Source of the DNA: Paludisphaera soli
GTDB taxonomy: Bacteria > Planctomycetota > Planctomycetia > Isosphaerales > Isosphaeraceae
DNA length: 64,000 bases
Direction: 5' to 3'
Assembly: GCF_011064595.1 (NCBI RefSeq)
Contig: NZ_JAALJI010000026.1
Span: forward strand, 1 to 64,000
This document shows positions 16,088-24,490 of the stretch, in pieces. A program made the position numbers and the translations under genes. Position 1 is the first letter of the stretch. Each line of letters opens with the position of its first letter. The notes under the pieces were generated by a model. That model did no database searches, had not been told where the DNA came from, and worked only from the letters and a program-made list of their open reading frames with translations.

Positions 16088-17083
16088 ATGCGGTCTTGGC
16101 GCGAACGAGCCTGGCTCCCGGCCCTCGGTGCGGCCCTGGCGGTCGTAGGCGGGTGCGGCGGCGGCGACGTCACCCCGACGGAGACGATCATCATCGACGG
16201 CTCCAGCACCGTCTTCCGGATCAGCAAGGCGGCCCAGGAGGCCTTCGCCGAGGTCGACCCGGACGTCACGGTGGTCGTCGACAACCACGGCACCGGCGGC
16301 GGCTTCAGCCGCTATCTCCAGGGCGAGGTCGACATCGTCGACGCCTCGCGCGACGCCAAGCCCGACGAGGAATCCAAGGCGAAGAGCCAGGGCATCGAGT
16401 GGACCCGCCTGATCGTGGGCTACGACGGCATCACCCTGGCGACCAACGACAAGAACGACTTCGCCAAGTCCCTCACCGTCGAGCAGCTCAAGAAGCTCTG
16501 GGAGCCCGGCTCGACCGTCCGGACGTGGAAGGACCTCGACCCTTCGTGGCCCGACCGCAAGATCGTCCTGTACTCGCCCGACAACGACTCCGGCACCTTC
16601 GAGTTCTTCACCGAGGCGATCGTCGGCAAGGCGGGGAGCCAGCGCGAGGGAGTCCAGCAGAGTTCGGACGACAACATCCTGATCAACGGCGTCGCCGGCG
16701 ACCCGGACGGCCTCGGATACTTCGGTTACGCCTATTACGCGGCCAACCGCGAACGCCTGCACGCCCTGGCCGTGCAGGCCGGGCCCGACGCCCCGGCCGT
16801 CCTCCCCAGCCCCGAGAGCATCGCCGACAAGAGCTATCGCCCGCTCTCGCGCCCGCTCTACCTGTTCGTCAAGAACTCGGCGACGCGGCGGCCCGAGGTG
16901 GGGCGATTCCTGAAGTTCTACCTCGACAACATCTCGACGCTCGCCGTGAAGGGCGGTTACGATCCACCGACGCCGCAGGACGACCTCGCCAACCGCACGG
17001 CGCTCGCCCGGCCCATGTCGGCGGGGGACGCCGCGGCGCCGGATCCGACGCCGACGTCCGCCCCGGCGCCCGCGACCCCGTGA
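16088..17083 (+). CDS. pstS: Phosphate ABC transporter substrate-binding lipoprotein
   Basis: A 331-residue periplasmic phosphate-binding protein. The signal peptide ends in the lipobox VVGGC (Cys at about 22), so it should be a lipoprotein. The mature N-terminus TIIIDGSSTVFRI and the motif NHGTGGGFSRYLQGEVDIVDASR carry the Ser/Thr and acidic residues that cradle phosphate in PstS proteins; DNDSGTFEFF is the third typical segment. The C-terminal 50 residues are Pro/Ala-rich and outside the fold. GAGGA lies upstream of the ATG, and a candidate Pho box precedes the gene. It is the first gene of pstSCAB. Confidence 0.92.
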   Translation: MRSWRERAWLPALGAALAVVGGCGGGDVTPTETIIIDGSSTVFRISKAAQEAFAEVDPDVTVVVDNHGTGGGFSRYLQGEVDIVDASRDAKPDEESKAKSQGIEWTRLIVGYDGITLATNDKNDFAKSLTVEQLKKLWEPGSTVRTWKDLDPSWPDRKIVLYSPDNDSGTFEFFTEAIVGKAGSQREGVQQSSDDNILINGVAGDPDGLGYFGYAYYAANRERLHALAVQAGPDAPAVLPSPESIADKSYRPLSRPLYLFVKNSATRRPEVGRFLKFYLDNISTLAVKGGYDPPTPQDDLANRTALARPMSAGDAAAPDPTPTSAPAPATP

Positions 17084-17133
17084 GCGAGCGACCCCCTGAA
17101 GACCGTCCCGTCCCCGGCCCTTCCGACACGATC

Positions 17134-18102
17134 ATGACTCAAGACGCGTCGACTCCGCCGAACACCCCCCCGCCGGAAGTCGACGCGTGGGGCGGGCAGT
17201 CTCGGATCTCGGCCCTCGCCGAGGTCCTCGCCCCCGTGCTGCTGGCCGCCTGCGGCCTCGTCACGGTCCTGACGACGATCGGCATCCTGCTGGTCCTGGC
17301 GGTCCAGAGCGTGGAGTTCTTCCTGAAGGCCGGCATCGGCGTGGGCGAGTTCCTGTTCGGGACGGTGCTCAAGCCCGAGGCTTCGCCGCCGAAGTTCGGC
17401 ATCCTGCCGCTGATCTGGGGGACCTTCCTGATCGCCCTGGGGTCGTCGCTCATCGCCCTCCCGATCGGCCTGATGAGCGCGATCTATCTGAGCGAGTACG
17501 CCCCCCGAGTCGTCCGGGCGGTCCTCAAGCCGACCCTGGAACTGCTCGCCGGCGTCCCCACGATCGTCTACGGCTACCTGGCCCTGCTTTTGATCACGCC
17601 GTTACTCAAGACGGTTTTGGAGCCGCTCGGCTTCCGGGTCGAGCAGTTCAACGCGCTCTCGGCGTGCATCGTCGTGGGGGTGATGATCGTCCCGCTAGTC
17701 TCGTCGCTGAGCGAGGACGTCCTCTCCGCCGTCCCCCAGGGCCTCCGCGAGGCGGCCTACGGGCTGGGGGCGACGAAGTTCGAGGTCTCGACGCGGATCG
17801 TGCTGCCGGCCGGGCTCTCGGGCGTGGTGGCCTCGTTCATCCTGGCGATCAGCCGGGCGGTGGGCGAGACGATGGCCGTGGTCCTGGCGGCGGGCATGAT
17901 GCCCCAGATCACGCTCAACCCGCTGACCTCGGTCGAGACGATGACGACCTACATCGTCCAGGTCATCGGCGGCGAGGCGTCGTACGGCACGCCCAAGTAC
18001 CTCTCGCTCTTCGCCGTCGGGCTGGCGCTCTTCGGGATCACGCTGACGCTCAACATCCTGTCCAGCCTGGTGCTCAGGCGTTACCGCGAGGTCTACCAAT
18101 GA
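17134..18102 (+). CDS. pstC: Phosphate ABC transporter permease PstC
   Basis: A 322-residue inner-membrane permease with six predicted helices and the EAA loop of ABC importers, visible as LREAAYGLGATKFEVSTRIVLP. A typical GVPTIVYGYLAL precedes it. It pairs with PstA to form the phosphate channel. The ATG at 17134 is 50 bases after pstS. A GTG at 17080 overlapping the pstS stop is an alternative that would add 18 residues and couple translation. Neither has a clear ribosome binding site. Confidence 0.9.
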   Translation: MTQDASTPPNTPPPEVDAWGGQSRISALAEVLAPVLLAACGLVTVLTTIGILLVLAVQSVEFFLKAGIGVGEFLFGTVLKPEASPPKFGILPLIWGTFLIALGSSLIALPIGLMSAIYLSEYAPRVVRAVLKPTLELLAGVPTIVYGYLALLLITPLLKTVLEPLGFRVEQFNALSACIVVGVMIVPLVSSLSEDVLSAVPQGLREAAYGLGATKFEVSTRIVLPAGLSGVVASFILAISRAVGETMAVVLAAGMMPQITLNPLTSVETMTTYIVQVIGGEASYGTPKYLSLFAVGLALFGITLTLNILSSLVLRRYREVYQ

Positions 18103-19046
18103 GCGACGCGGCGGCCGACTCGTTCCGACCGCACCGCCGGATGCGGCGCTGGCTGGGGCCGGTCTTCGGCGCGGCCTGCTTCGTGGCGACCCTGACCGGC
18201 GTCGTCGTGCTCACGGTGCTGATGGGGGCGATCCTGGCGGCCGCGCTCTCCGGGCCCCCCCACTCGCCCTGGCACGACCTCGGGGCCAACCTCCGCGAGC
18301 TGTCCGCGCTGCTGGGGCGACTCCTGGCGAACCGGCAGTCGAGCGACCCGGCCGTCGCCGGCTACCACGTCGGGGTGATCGGCAGCCTCTGGCTGTTGGG
18401 GCTGGTCGCGGCGATCGGCATCCCGGTGGGGATCGGCGCCGGGGTGTTCCTGGAGGAATACCTGCCGGCGGGGCGGATCCGGCGGATCATCCAGACCAAC
18501 ATCGCCAACCTGGCGGGCGTCCCGTCGATCGTCTACGGCATCCTCGGGCTGGCGCTGTTCGTGCGGGCCTTCGGGGTCCGCGGGCTGGCGCTGGGGCCGT
18601 CGCTCCTGGCCGGCGTGTTGACGCTCGGCCTGCTGATCCTGCCGACGATCGTGATCACGACCCAGGAGGCCCTGCGGACGGTCCCCTCCTCGCTCCGCCA
18701 GGCGGCGTTGGCCCTGGGGGCGACGCGGTGGCAGGTGATCAGCGGCCACGTCCTGCCGGCGGCCCTGCCGGGGATCATGACCGGGACGATCCTGGGGCTC
18801 TCGCGGGCCGTGGGCGAGACGGCGCCGCTCCTCATGGTGGGGGCGGCCGGCTCGCTGCTGAGGGCGCCGCGGGGCCCGCTGGACCGCTACACGGCCCTCC
18901 CGGTGGAGATCTACAACTACGCCAAGGAGCCGAATCGAGATTTCCAGGCGGTCGCCGCCGGCGGTATCCTGATCCTGGTGGTGCTGCTGCTGTCGATGAA
19001 CGCGGTCGCCATCCTGATCCGGAACCGCTTCCGTCGCGCCCGCTGA
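18099..19046 (+). CDS. pstA: Phosphate ABC transporter permease PstA
   Basis: A 315-residue permease, partner of PstC. It has six hydrophobic helices and the EAA loop [37 protein letters not shown] mirrors the equivalent PstC segment. A soluble loop (about residues 50-90) between the first two helices is longer than in E. coli. The gene overlaps pstC by four bases (ATGA), which indicates translational coupling. The C-terminal [19 protein letters not shown] is the last helix. Confidence 0.92.
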   Translation: MSDAAADSFRPHRRMRRWLGPVFGAACFVATLTGVVVLTVLMGAILAAALSGPPHSPWHDLGANLRELSALLGRLLANRQSSDPAVAGYHVGVIGSLWLLGLVAAIGIPVGIGAGVFLEEYLPAGRIRRIIQTNIANLAGVPSIVYGILGLALFVRAFGVRGLALGPSLLAGVLTLGLLILPTIVITTQEALRTVPSSLRQAALALGATRWQVISGHVLPAALPGIMTGTILGLSRAVGETAPLLMVGAAGSLLRAPRGPLDRYTALPVEIYNYAKEPNRDFQAVAAGGILILVVLLLSMNAVAILIRNRFRRAR

Positions 19047-19089
19047 GTCGATCGATCGAGCCCCCTCCTCCAACCCCGGCGACCCGCCC

Positions 19090-19959
19090 ATGAACGCCTC
19101 CGAGAGCCGCGTGCAGCAGGCCCCGCCCGTCCCCGACGCCGAGGCGGCAGACCTCGCGCCGCCGACGCCCCGGCCCGACGATCCGACGGTCCTGCAGACC
19201 CGCGGGCTCCACATCTGGTACGGCCGTTCGCTCGCCCTGAAGCACATCGACATCGACATCCCCCGCCACAAGATCACCGCCATGATCGGGCCGTCCGGCT
19301 GCGGCAAGAGCACCCTGCTGCGCTGCTTCAACCGGATGAACGACCTGATCGCCGAGGCCCGGATGGAGGGGGAGATCCGCTTCGACGGCGAGTCGATCGC
19401 CGGCCCCAAGGTCGACGCCGTGGCGCTCCGGCGGCGCATCGGCATGGTCTTCCAGAAGCCGAACCCGTTCCCCAAGAGCATCTACAACAACATCGCCTGG
19501 GGGGCGCGGATCAACGGCTACCGCGGGGACATGGACGACCTGGTCGAGCGTTCGCTCCGCCGCGCCGCCCTGTGGGACGAGGTCAAGAACAAGATCCATC
19601 GCTCCGGCCTGGAGCTGTCCGGCGGTCAGCAGCAGCGGCTCTGCATCGCGCGGACGCTGGCCGTGGAGCCCGAGGTGATCCTGATGGACGAGCCCTGCTC
19701 GGCGCTCGACCCGATCTCGACCGCCCGGGTCGAGGACCTGATGGACGACCTCAAGGACGACTACACGATCGTGATCGTCACCCACAACATGCAGCAGGCC
19801 CGCCGCGTCAGCGACATGACCGCCTGCCTCATGCCCGACGAGGCCGCGACCGACGGCCAGCGCACCGGCGTCCTCGTCGAGTTCAGCCCCACCGACCTGC
19901 TCTTCACCAACCCCAAGGACAAGCGGACCGAGGCGTACATCACCGGCCGCATCGGCTGA
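19090..19959 (+). CDS. pstB: Phosphate ABC transporter ATP-binding protein
   Basis: A 289-residue ABC ATPase that powers phosphate import through PstCA. It shows Walker [10 protein letters not shown] (67-75), followed by the PstB-typical [11 protein letters not shown], a Q-loop in [11 protein letters not shown], the signature [16 protein letters not shown] and Walker [14 protein letters not shown]. About 35 poorly conserved Pro/Ala-rich residues precede the domain. The start lies 43 bases after pstA. A weak 6-bp stem followed by a T-rich stretch just after the stop (about 19967-19997) may end the operon. Confidence 0.95.
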   Translation: MNASESRVQQAPPVPDAEAADLAPPTPRPDDPTVLQTRGLHIWYGRSLALKHIDIDIPRHKITAMIGPSGCGKSTLLRCFNRMNDLIAEARMEGEIRFDGESIAGPKVDAVALRRRIGMVFQKPNPFPKSIYNNIAWGARINGYRGDMDDLVERSLRRAALWDEVKNKIHRSGLELSGGQQQRLCIARTLAVEPEVILMDEPCSALDPISTARVEDLMDDLKDDYTIVIVTHNMQQARRVSDMTACLMPDEAATDGQRTGVLVEFSPTDLLFTNPKDKRTEAYITGRIG

Positions 19960-20091
19960 TCTCGGCGCCGAGCGTCCGCCTCGGCTTCCGTCTTGTCGTT
20001 CCCCCCGCCGACGGGTAGCCTGGTCTGTTCGACTCCACGCCCGCGATCCGCCTCGCGGCACCCCAACTCGACCCTCCGATCCGGACGCGCA

Positions 20092-20805
20092 ATGGGCATC
20101 CTCGATTATTTCTCAAGGGGTTACGTCATCAACCTGCCGTCCCGGACCGACCGCAGGCGCGAGACGGAGGCCATGTTCCGTCGCGTGGGGCTGGTGGATT
20201 GGCGGGAGCACATCGAGTTCCACGCGGCGACCCGCCCCCGGTCGGCAGAAGGGTACGCCAGCCTCGGGGCCCGCGGCGGTCTGCTGAGCCACACGGCGGT
20301 CCTCCGCAAGGCGCTCGACCAGGGGGCGAGGAACGTGCTGGTGATGGAGGACGACCTGGAGATCTCCCCGGAGTTCGTCGCCAAGGGCGAGGCCATCGCC
20401 GAGGCGCTGGACCGCGAGGAATGGGGCTTCGCCTACTTCGGCCACTGCCTGGACGACCTCGGCGAGCCGATCCCCGGCCGCCCGCTCCAGCGCTACGACG
20501 GCCCGATCCTGCTGGCCCACTTCCTGGCGGTCAACGGGACGGTCCTGCCTCGCCTCGTCGAGTTCATGGAGTCGGTCGACAAGCGGCCCGCCGGCCACCC
20601 CGACGGCGGCCCGATGTTCGCCGACGGCGCCCTGACGTTCTTCCGGATGCGAAACCCCGACGTGCTGACGCTGGCGGCCAACCCGAACCTGGGCCTCCAG
20701 CGTTCCTCGAAGAGCGACATCACGACGAGGTGGTTCGACGAGATCCCGGGGGTCGGCGCGGTCGCCCGGCCCCTCCGGCGGGTGAAGAGGTGGCTCAAGC
20801 GATAA
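20092..20805 (+). CDS. Glycosyltransferase family 25 (LPS-type) protein
   Basis: A 237-residue cytoplasmic glycosyltransferase of the GT25/LgtB type. The N-terminus GYVINLPSRTDRRRETEAMF is the family's first motif. GGLLSHTAVLRKAL corresponds to the conserved GCxxSHxxxxxxxL, and VLVMEDDLEIS is the metal-site motif. GT25 enzymes usually add galactose to LPS cores; donor and acceptor cannot be read here. The C-terminus is basic (RPLRRVKRWLKR), which fits membrane association. It lies 132 bases after pstB with no sign of belonging to the Pst operon. Confidence 0.82.
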   Translation: MGILDYFSRGYVINLPSRTDRRRETEAMFRRVGLVDWREHIEFHAATRPRSAEGYASLGARGGLLSHTAVLRKALDQGARNVLVMEDDLEISPEFVAKGEAIAEALDREEWGFAYFGHCLDDLGEPIPGRPLQRYDGPILLAHFLAVNGTVLPRLVEFMESVDKRPAGHPDGGPMFADGALTFFRMRNPDVLTLAANPNLGLQRSSKSDITTRWFDEIPGVGAVARPLRRVKRWLKR

Positions 20806-20879
20806 TCCGCCGGCCGCGACCCGAGGACCCTCGCATCCCCGCCCCGCCCCCGCACACCGTTCGACGGGCCATCACGAGC

Positions 20880-22097
20880 ATGTCCGACTGGCGAGACCCC
20901 CTGGACCGCTGGATCGATTCGAGGGCCGATCGGCTTCGGGAGATCCGTCGCCACCTCCACGCCCATCCCGAGCTGAGCCGCGAGGAGTACCAGACGACCC
21001 GATTTCTCGCCGACCGGCTCGAAGAGGCCGGGATTCCCTACTCGCTGGTCCCTTCGCGGCGGGGGATCCTGGCGGGTAACCTCGACGCCGGCCGGCCGAT
21101 CGTGGCCTTCCGCGCCGACGTCGACGCCCTGCCGATCGCCGACGCGAAGGACGACGTCTCCTATCGGTCGACCCGCGACGGCGTCATGCACGCCTGCGGG
21201 CACGACGCCCACGCGACGATGGCCCTCGGGGCGGCCGAGGCCCTCTGGGCCTGCCGCGACGTCCTCCCGGCGCGAATCCTCTGGCGGGCCGTGTTCCAGC
21301 CCGCCGAGGAGGTGGGCGAGGGGGCCCGCGAGATGGTCGCCGCCGGCGCGATGGAGGGGGTCCGGGCCGTGGCGGCCCTGCATGTCGACCCCGAGCGGCC
21401 GGTCGGCCGCGTCGGCTGCCGTCGCCACGAGATGACGGCCTTCTGCCACGACCTCGACGTCGTCGTGCGGGGGGTCGGCGGCCATGCGGCCCGCCCCCAC
21501 CAGGCCAGCGATCCGCTCCTGGCCGCCGCCCAGTTCCTCGCGACGGTCTACCAGGCGATCCCCCGGAGCGTCGACTCGCGCGACCCCACCGTCGTCACCT
21601 TCGGCAGCCTGCACGCCGGGACCGGGGGCAACGTCATCGCCGAAGAGGCCGTCCTCCGGGGCACGATCCGCACGCTGTCGCGCCAGGCCACCCAGCGCGT
21701 CGCCGAGCGGCTGAAGCAGATCGCCGACGGCCTGGGCGAGGCGACTGAGACGTCGATCGAGCTGACCCTGAGCCACGGCACCGACGGCGTGTTCAACGAT
21801 CCCGAGGTCACCGCCGTCTGCACCCGTGCCGCCGCGGAGATCCTCGGGGCCGGCCACGTCGACGAGATCCGCCTCCCCAGCATGGGGGGCGAGGACTTCT
21901 CGGGCTACCTGGCGGAGGCCCCCGGCTGCCTGCTCCGCCTCGGCACGGCGACGCCTGGCAACCCCGCGCACCACCTGCACTCGCCGTCCTTCGACATCGA
22001 CGAGCGGGCCCTGACGCTCGGGGCGAAGCTCCTCGCCCGGTCGGCCGTGCTCATGGCCGAGGCCTTCGCGGTGCCCCTCGACGACGCGGGTTCATGA
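20880..22097 (+). CDS. M20D-family amidohydrolase/aminoacylase
   Basis: A 405-residue metal-dependent amidohydrolase of the IAA-amino-acid hydrolase/hippuricase group. Metal-binding residues are visible in HACGHDAHATM (Cys and His ligands), PAEEVGEG, ALHVDPERPVG, and the C-terminal HHLHSPSFDID. The dimerisation domain includes GVGGHAARPHQASDPL. Members hydrolyse N-acyl amino acids or related amides. No signal peptide is present, so it is cytoplasmic. The gene's stop codon lies inside the candidate Pho box of phoB. Confidence 0.88.
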   Translation: MSDWRDPLDRWIDSRADRLREIRRHLHAHPELSREEYQTTRFLADRLEEAGIPYSLVPSRRGILAGNLDAGRPIVAFRADVDALPIADAKDDVSYRSTRDGVMHACGHDAHATMALGAAEALWACRDVLPARILWRAVFQPAEEVGEGAREMVAAGAMEGVRAVAALHVDPERPVGRVGCRRHEMTAFCHDLDVVVRGVGGHAARPHQASDPLLAAAQFLATVYQAIPRSVDSRDPTVVTFGSLHAGTGGNVIAEEAVLRGTIRTLSRQATQRVAERLKQIADGLGEATETSIELTLSHGTDGVFNDPEVTAVCTRAAAEILGAGHVDEIRLPSMGGEDFSGYLAEAPGCLLRLGTATPGNPAHHLHSPSFDIDERALTLGAKLLARSAVLMAEAFAVPLDDAGS

Positions 22098-22143
22098 ATT
22101 CTTCGCGCAAGGTTCATCTCGGCGACAACGCCGGCTGTACACT
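22091..22143 (+). promoter_or_regulatory. Candidate Pho box and -10 element of phoB
   Basis: Three direct repeats with exact 11-base spacing begin at 22091 (TTCATG), 22102 (TTCGCG) and 22113 (TTCATC). A TACACT -10-like element lies at 22138-22143. The last repeat begins 94 bases before the phoB ATG, nearly the same distance as in front of pstS. The site suggests autoregulation of phoB. It overlaps the stop codon of the amidohydrolase gene. Confidence 0.6.
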
Positions 22144-22206
22144 TGAGTGCGGTGACGAACGCCCGCGGGCCCACCCCCCCCGCCTCGCTCAACGGACCCG
22201 ACGCCC

Positions 22207-22914
22207 ATGCCCAAGCCGAAAATCCTCATCGTCGAAGACGAGCGGTCGCTGGTCGAGATCCTCTGCTGCAACCTCGAGCGGGAAGGATACGAGACGATCG
22301 TCGCCGGCGACGGAGTCGAGGGGCTCCGGCAGGCCCAGCTCAAGTCGCCCGACCTGATCGTGCTCGACCTGATGCTCCCGCTGAAGGGGGGCTTGGACGT
22401 CTGCCGCGAGCTGAAGGCGAGCCCCCGGACCAGGGACGTCCCGGTCGTCATGGTGACCGCGCGGGGCGAGGAGTCGGACCAGCTGGTGGGCTTCGCCACG
22501 GGCGCCGACGACTACGTGACGAAGCCCTACAGCATGAAGGTGCTGATCCAGCGGATCAAGAAGGAGCTGCGTCGCGCCCAGGCCCGCGAGGAGACCCCCG
22601 CCGGCTCCCAGATCGCCAGCCAGGGGGTGATGATCGACCGCCACAGCCATCGTGCGTTCTATCGGGATCAGGAGCTGATCCTGACTCCCACCGAGTTCCG
22701 CCTGCTGGAAGTCCTGCTCCGGCAGATCGGCCGGGCGTTCACCCGCTACGAGCTGATGGACGCCGCCATCGGCGAGGACGCCGTGGTCCTGGAACGGACG
22801 ATCGACGTCCACGTCAAGAGCCTCCGCAAGAAGCTGGGGGAGGCGGGCGACCTCATCGAAACCGTCCGGGGCGTGGGATATCGATTCCACGAGCCGCGGC
22901 TTGTGGGCGCCTGA
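22207..22914 (+). CDS. phoB: Phosphate regulon response regulator PhoB
   Basis: A 235-residue OmpR/PhoB-type response regulator. The receiver domain (1-120) has the acidic pair Glu10-Asp11, the phosphoacceptor Asp54 in LIVLDLMLP, and Lys106 in DDYVTKPY. The winged-helix DNA-binding domain (about 135-230) has LTPTEFRLLEVLL and the C-terminal TIDVHVKSLRKKLG plus VRGVGYRF. The YVTKPYSMKVLIQRIK linker region fits PhoB better than other OmpR members. Proximity to pstSCAB and a PhoR-like kinase supports the assignment. Its 3' end overlaps the convergent csrA gene by 62 bases. Confidence 0.88.
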   Translation: MPKPKILIVEDERSLVEILCCNLEREGYETIVAGDGVEGLRQAQLKSPDLIVLDLMLPLKGGLDVCRELKASPRTRDVPVVMVTARGEESDQLVGFATGADDYVTKPYSMKVLIQRIKKELRRAQAREETPAGSQIASQGVMIDRHSHRAFYRDQELILTPTEFRLLEVLLRQIGRAFTRYELMDAAIGEDAVVLERTIDVHVKSLRKKLGEAGDLIETVRGVGYRFHEPRLVGA

Positions 22915-23125
22915 CCGCGTCGTCGCCGGCCGCTTCGTCGTTTCGCGACCGCCGGGCCGACGTCTCCGCCGAGCGTTCCGGCACGAGTTCGGCCCGGACC
23001 ACCGACACCTCGCGCGGGGCCTCGATGCCCAGTCGCACCTGGCCCCCCTCCAGCCGCACGACCGTCACGCAGACGTCGTCGCCGATGTAGAGCCTTTCCA
23101 TGAGCTTCCGCGTCAAGACCAGCAT
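22853..23125 (-). CDS. csrA: Carbon storage regulator CsrA with long C-terminal tail
   Basis: A 90-residue protein. The first 47 residues are a full CsrA RNA-binding unit: MLVLTRKLMERLYIGDDV with the key Leu4 and Arg6, and LGIEAPREVSVVRAEL with Arg44. CsrA dimers bind GGA motifs in mRNA leaders and block translation. The remaining 43 residues form a polar, Arg/Ala-rich tail not found in E. coli CsrA. It is read convergently with phoB and the two coding regions share 62 bases, so the tail is encoded opposite the phoB stop region. The ATG at 23125 is the normal family start; a longer frame to 23206 is not supported. Confidence 0.9.
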   Translation of the reverse strand: MLVLTRKLMERLYIGDDVCVTVVRLEGGQVRLGIEAPREVSVVRAELVPERSAETSARRSRNDEAAGDDAVRRPQAAARGIDIPRPGRFR

Positions 23126-23433
23126 GGCGTGGTGTCCCCTCGTTCGTCCCTGATGCCCGTCCTCAGCCTCGGGGCTCCCGCCGCGGAAGCGACCGGCTCC
23201 GCTCATCAGGGTGTCTGCTGGAAATCTAGGTCACGACCCCCTAGGATTGGGAGTCGATCGGAGAGAATGCGCAAAATTTCGGAGTCGCCTCCGCGTGCGG
23301 CGACGCGACCCGGCGCCCTCCGATCCCGGAGGCCCTCCCTCCCGCGAGCCTCCCGCCCCACGGGCGCGAGGAGTGCCGGGGTCGGCCCCGGCCCGGTCTG
23401 GTCCGCGATCCGCATTGCTGGGAAAGGGTGACG
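23126..23433. other. Intergenic region between divergent csrA and trxB
   Basis: 308 bases that should hold the csrA and trxB promoters and leaders. GGAAAGG directly before the trxB ATG is a good ribosome binding site, and GAGGGG precedes csrA. No confident -35/-10 pair, terminator or RNA gene was found. Confidence 0.5.
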
Positions 23434-24465
23434 ATGTCTGCTGCTCATTCGGCCGTGATCATCATCGGCTCGGGGTCCGCCGGGCTCACCGCCGCCATCT
23501 ACGTCGCGCGGGCCAACCTGGCCCCGCTGGTCCTCGAGGGGAGGGAGCCGGGCGGTCAACTCACGCTCACGACCACGGTCGACAACTTCCCCGGCTTCCC
23601 GGAGGGAATCGAGGGCCCCGACCTCATGGACCGGATGCGCAAGCAGGCCCAGCGGTACGGGGCCGAGACGCGCTGGGAGACCGTCTTCGAGGCCGACCTC
23701 TCGAAGCGGCCGTTCACGATCAAGACGACCGACGACCCCTCCGGCGACCCCTCCAGCGGCGACATCCGCACGTACACCGCCGACGCGCTCATCATCGCCA
23801 CGGGTGCCGCGGCCCGCTGGCTCGGCATCGAGGGCCCGTACAAGGGCAACGGCGTCACCACCTGCGCCACCTGCGACGGGGCCCTCTACAAGGGCAAGGA
23901 GATCGCCGTCGTCGGCGGCGGCGACTCGGCCATCGAGGAGGCCACGTTCCTCACCCGGTTCGCGACCAAGGTCACGCTCATCCACCGCCGCGAGGACTTC
24001 CGCGCGTCGAAGATCATGCAGGACCGCCTGAAGGACCATCCCAAGATCGAGTACGCCCTCAACTCGGTCGTCGAGGAGATCCTGGGCGACGCCAGCGACG
24101 GCGCGCCGCAGCTCCAGGGGGTCCGGCTCCGTTCCACGGCGGACGACTCCAGCCGTGACCTGAAGATCGCCGGGCTGTTCCTGGCGATCGGCCACGACCC
24201 GAACTCGACCGTCTTCAAGGGACAGCTCGCGATGACGCCTGAGGGCTACATCCTGAACCGGACCGCCCTGGCCTGGAAGGACGACGGGGCCCCGGACGGG
24301 CTGCTCGAAACGCTCCCCAACTACGGCACCGCGACGAGCGTCGAAGGGGTCTTCGCCTGCGGCGACGTGGTCGATACCCACTACCGGCAGGCCATCACCG
24401 CCGCCGGCTCAGGATGCGCCGCGGCGATGGACAGCGAGAAGTGGCTCGAAACGCAGCACAAATGA
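23434..24465 (+). CDS. trxB: Thioredoxin reductase
   Basis: A 343-residue FAD/NADPH flavoprotein that reduces thioredoxin. The FAD motif GSGSAGLTAAIY lies near residue 12, the redox-active CATC (Cys144, Cys147) is followed by DGALYKGKEIAVVGGGDSAIEE (the last part is the NADPH motif), and the C-terminal GVFACGDVVD is the second FAD motif. Length and domain order match low-molecular-weight TrxB. The ATG at 23434 is preferred to a GTG six bases upstream because of GGAAAGG spacing. An acidic Asp/Ser-rich insertion at about 98-111 is slightly unusual. Confidence 0.94.
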   Translation: MSAAHSAVIIIGSGSAGLTAAIYVARANLAPLVLEGREPGGQLTLTTTVDNFPGFPEGIEGPDLMDRMRKQAQRYGAETRWETVFEADLSKRPFTIKTTDDPSGDPSSGDIRTYTADALIIATGAAARWLGIEGPYKGNGVTTCATCDGALYKGKEIAVVGGGDSAIEEATFLTRFATKVTLIHRREDFRASKIMQDRLKDHPKIEYALNSVVEEILGDASDGAPQLQGVRLRSTADDSSRDLKIAGLFLAIGHDPNSTVFKGQLAMTPEGYILNRTALAWKDDGAPDGLLETLPNYGTATSVEGVFACGDVVDTHYRQAITAAGSGCAAAMDSEKWLETQHK

Positions 24466-24490
24466 GGAGGCCCGCCCCGCGCCTTCCGGT

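Noticed and set aside
20092-20805. GT25 gene as a fifth member of the pst operon
   Set aside because: A gap of 132 bases, a weak terminator-like stem after pstB and no functional link make this unlikely.
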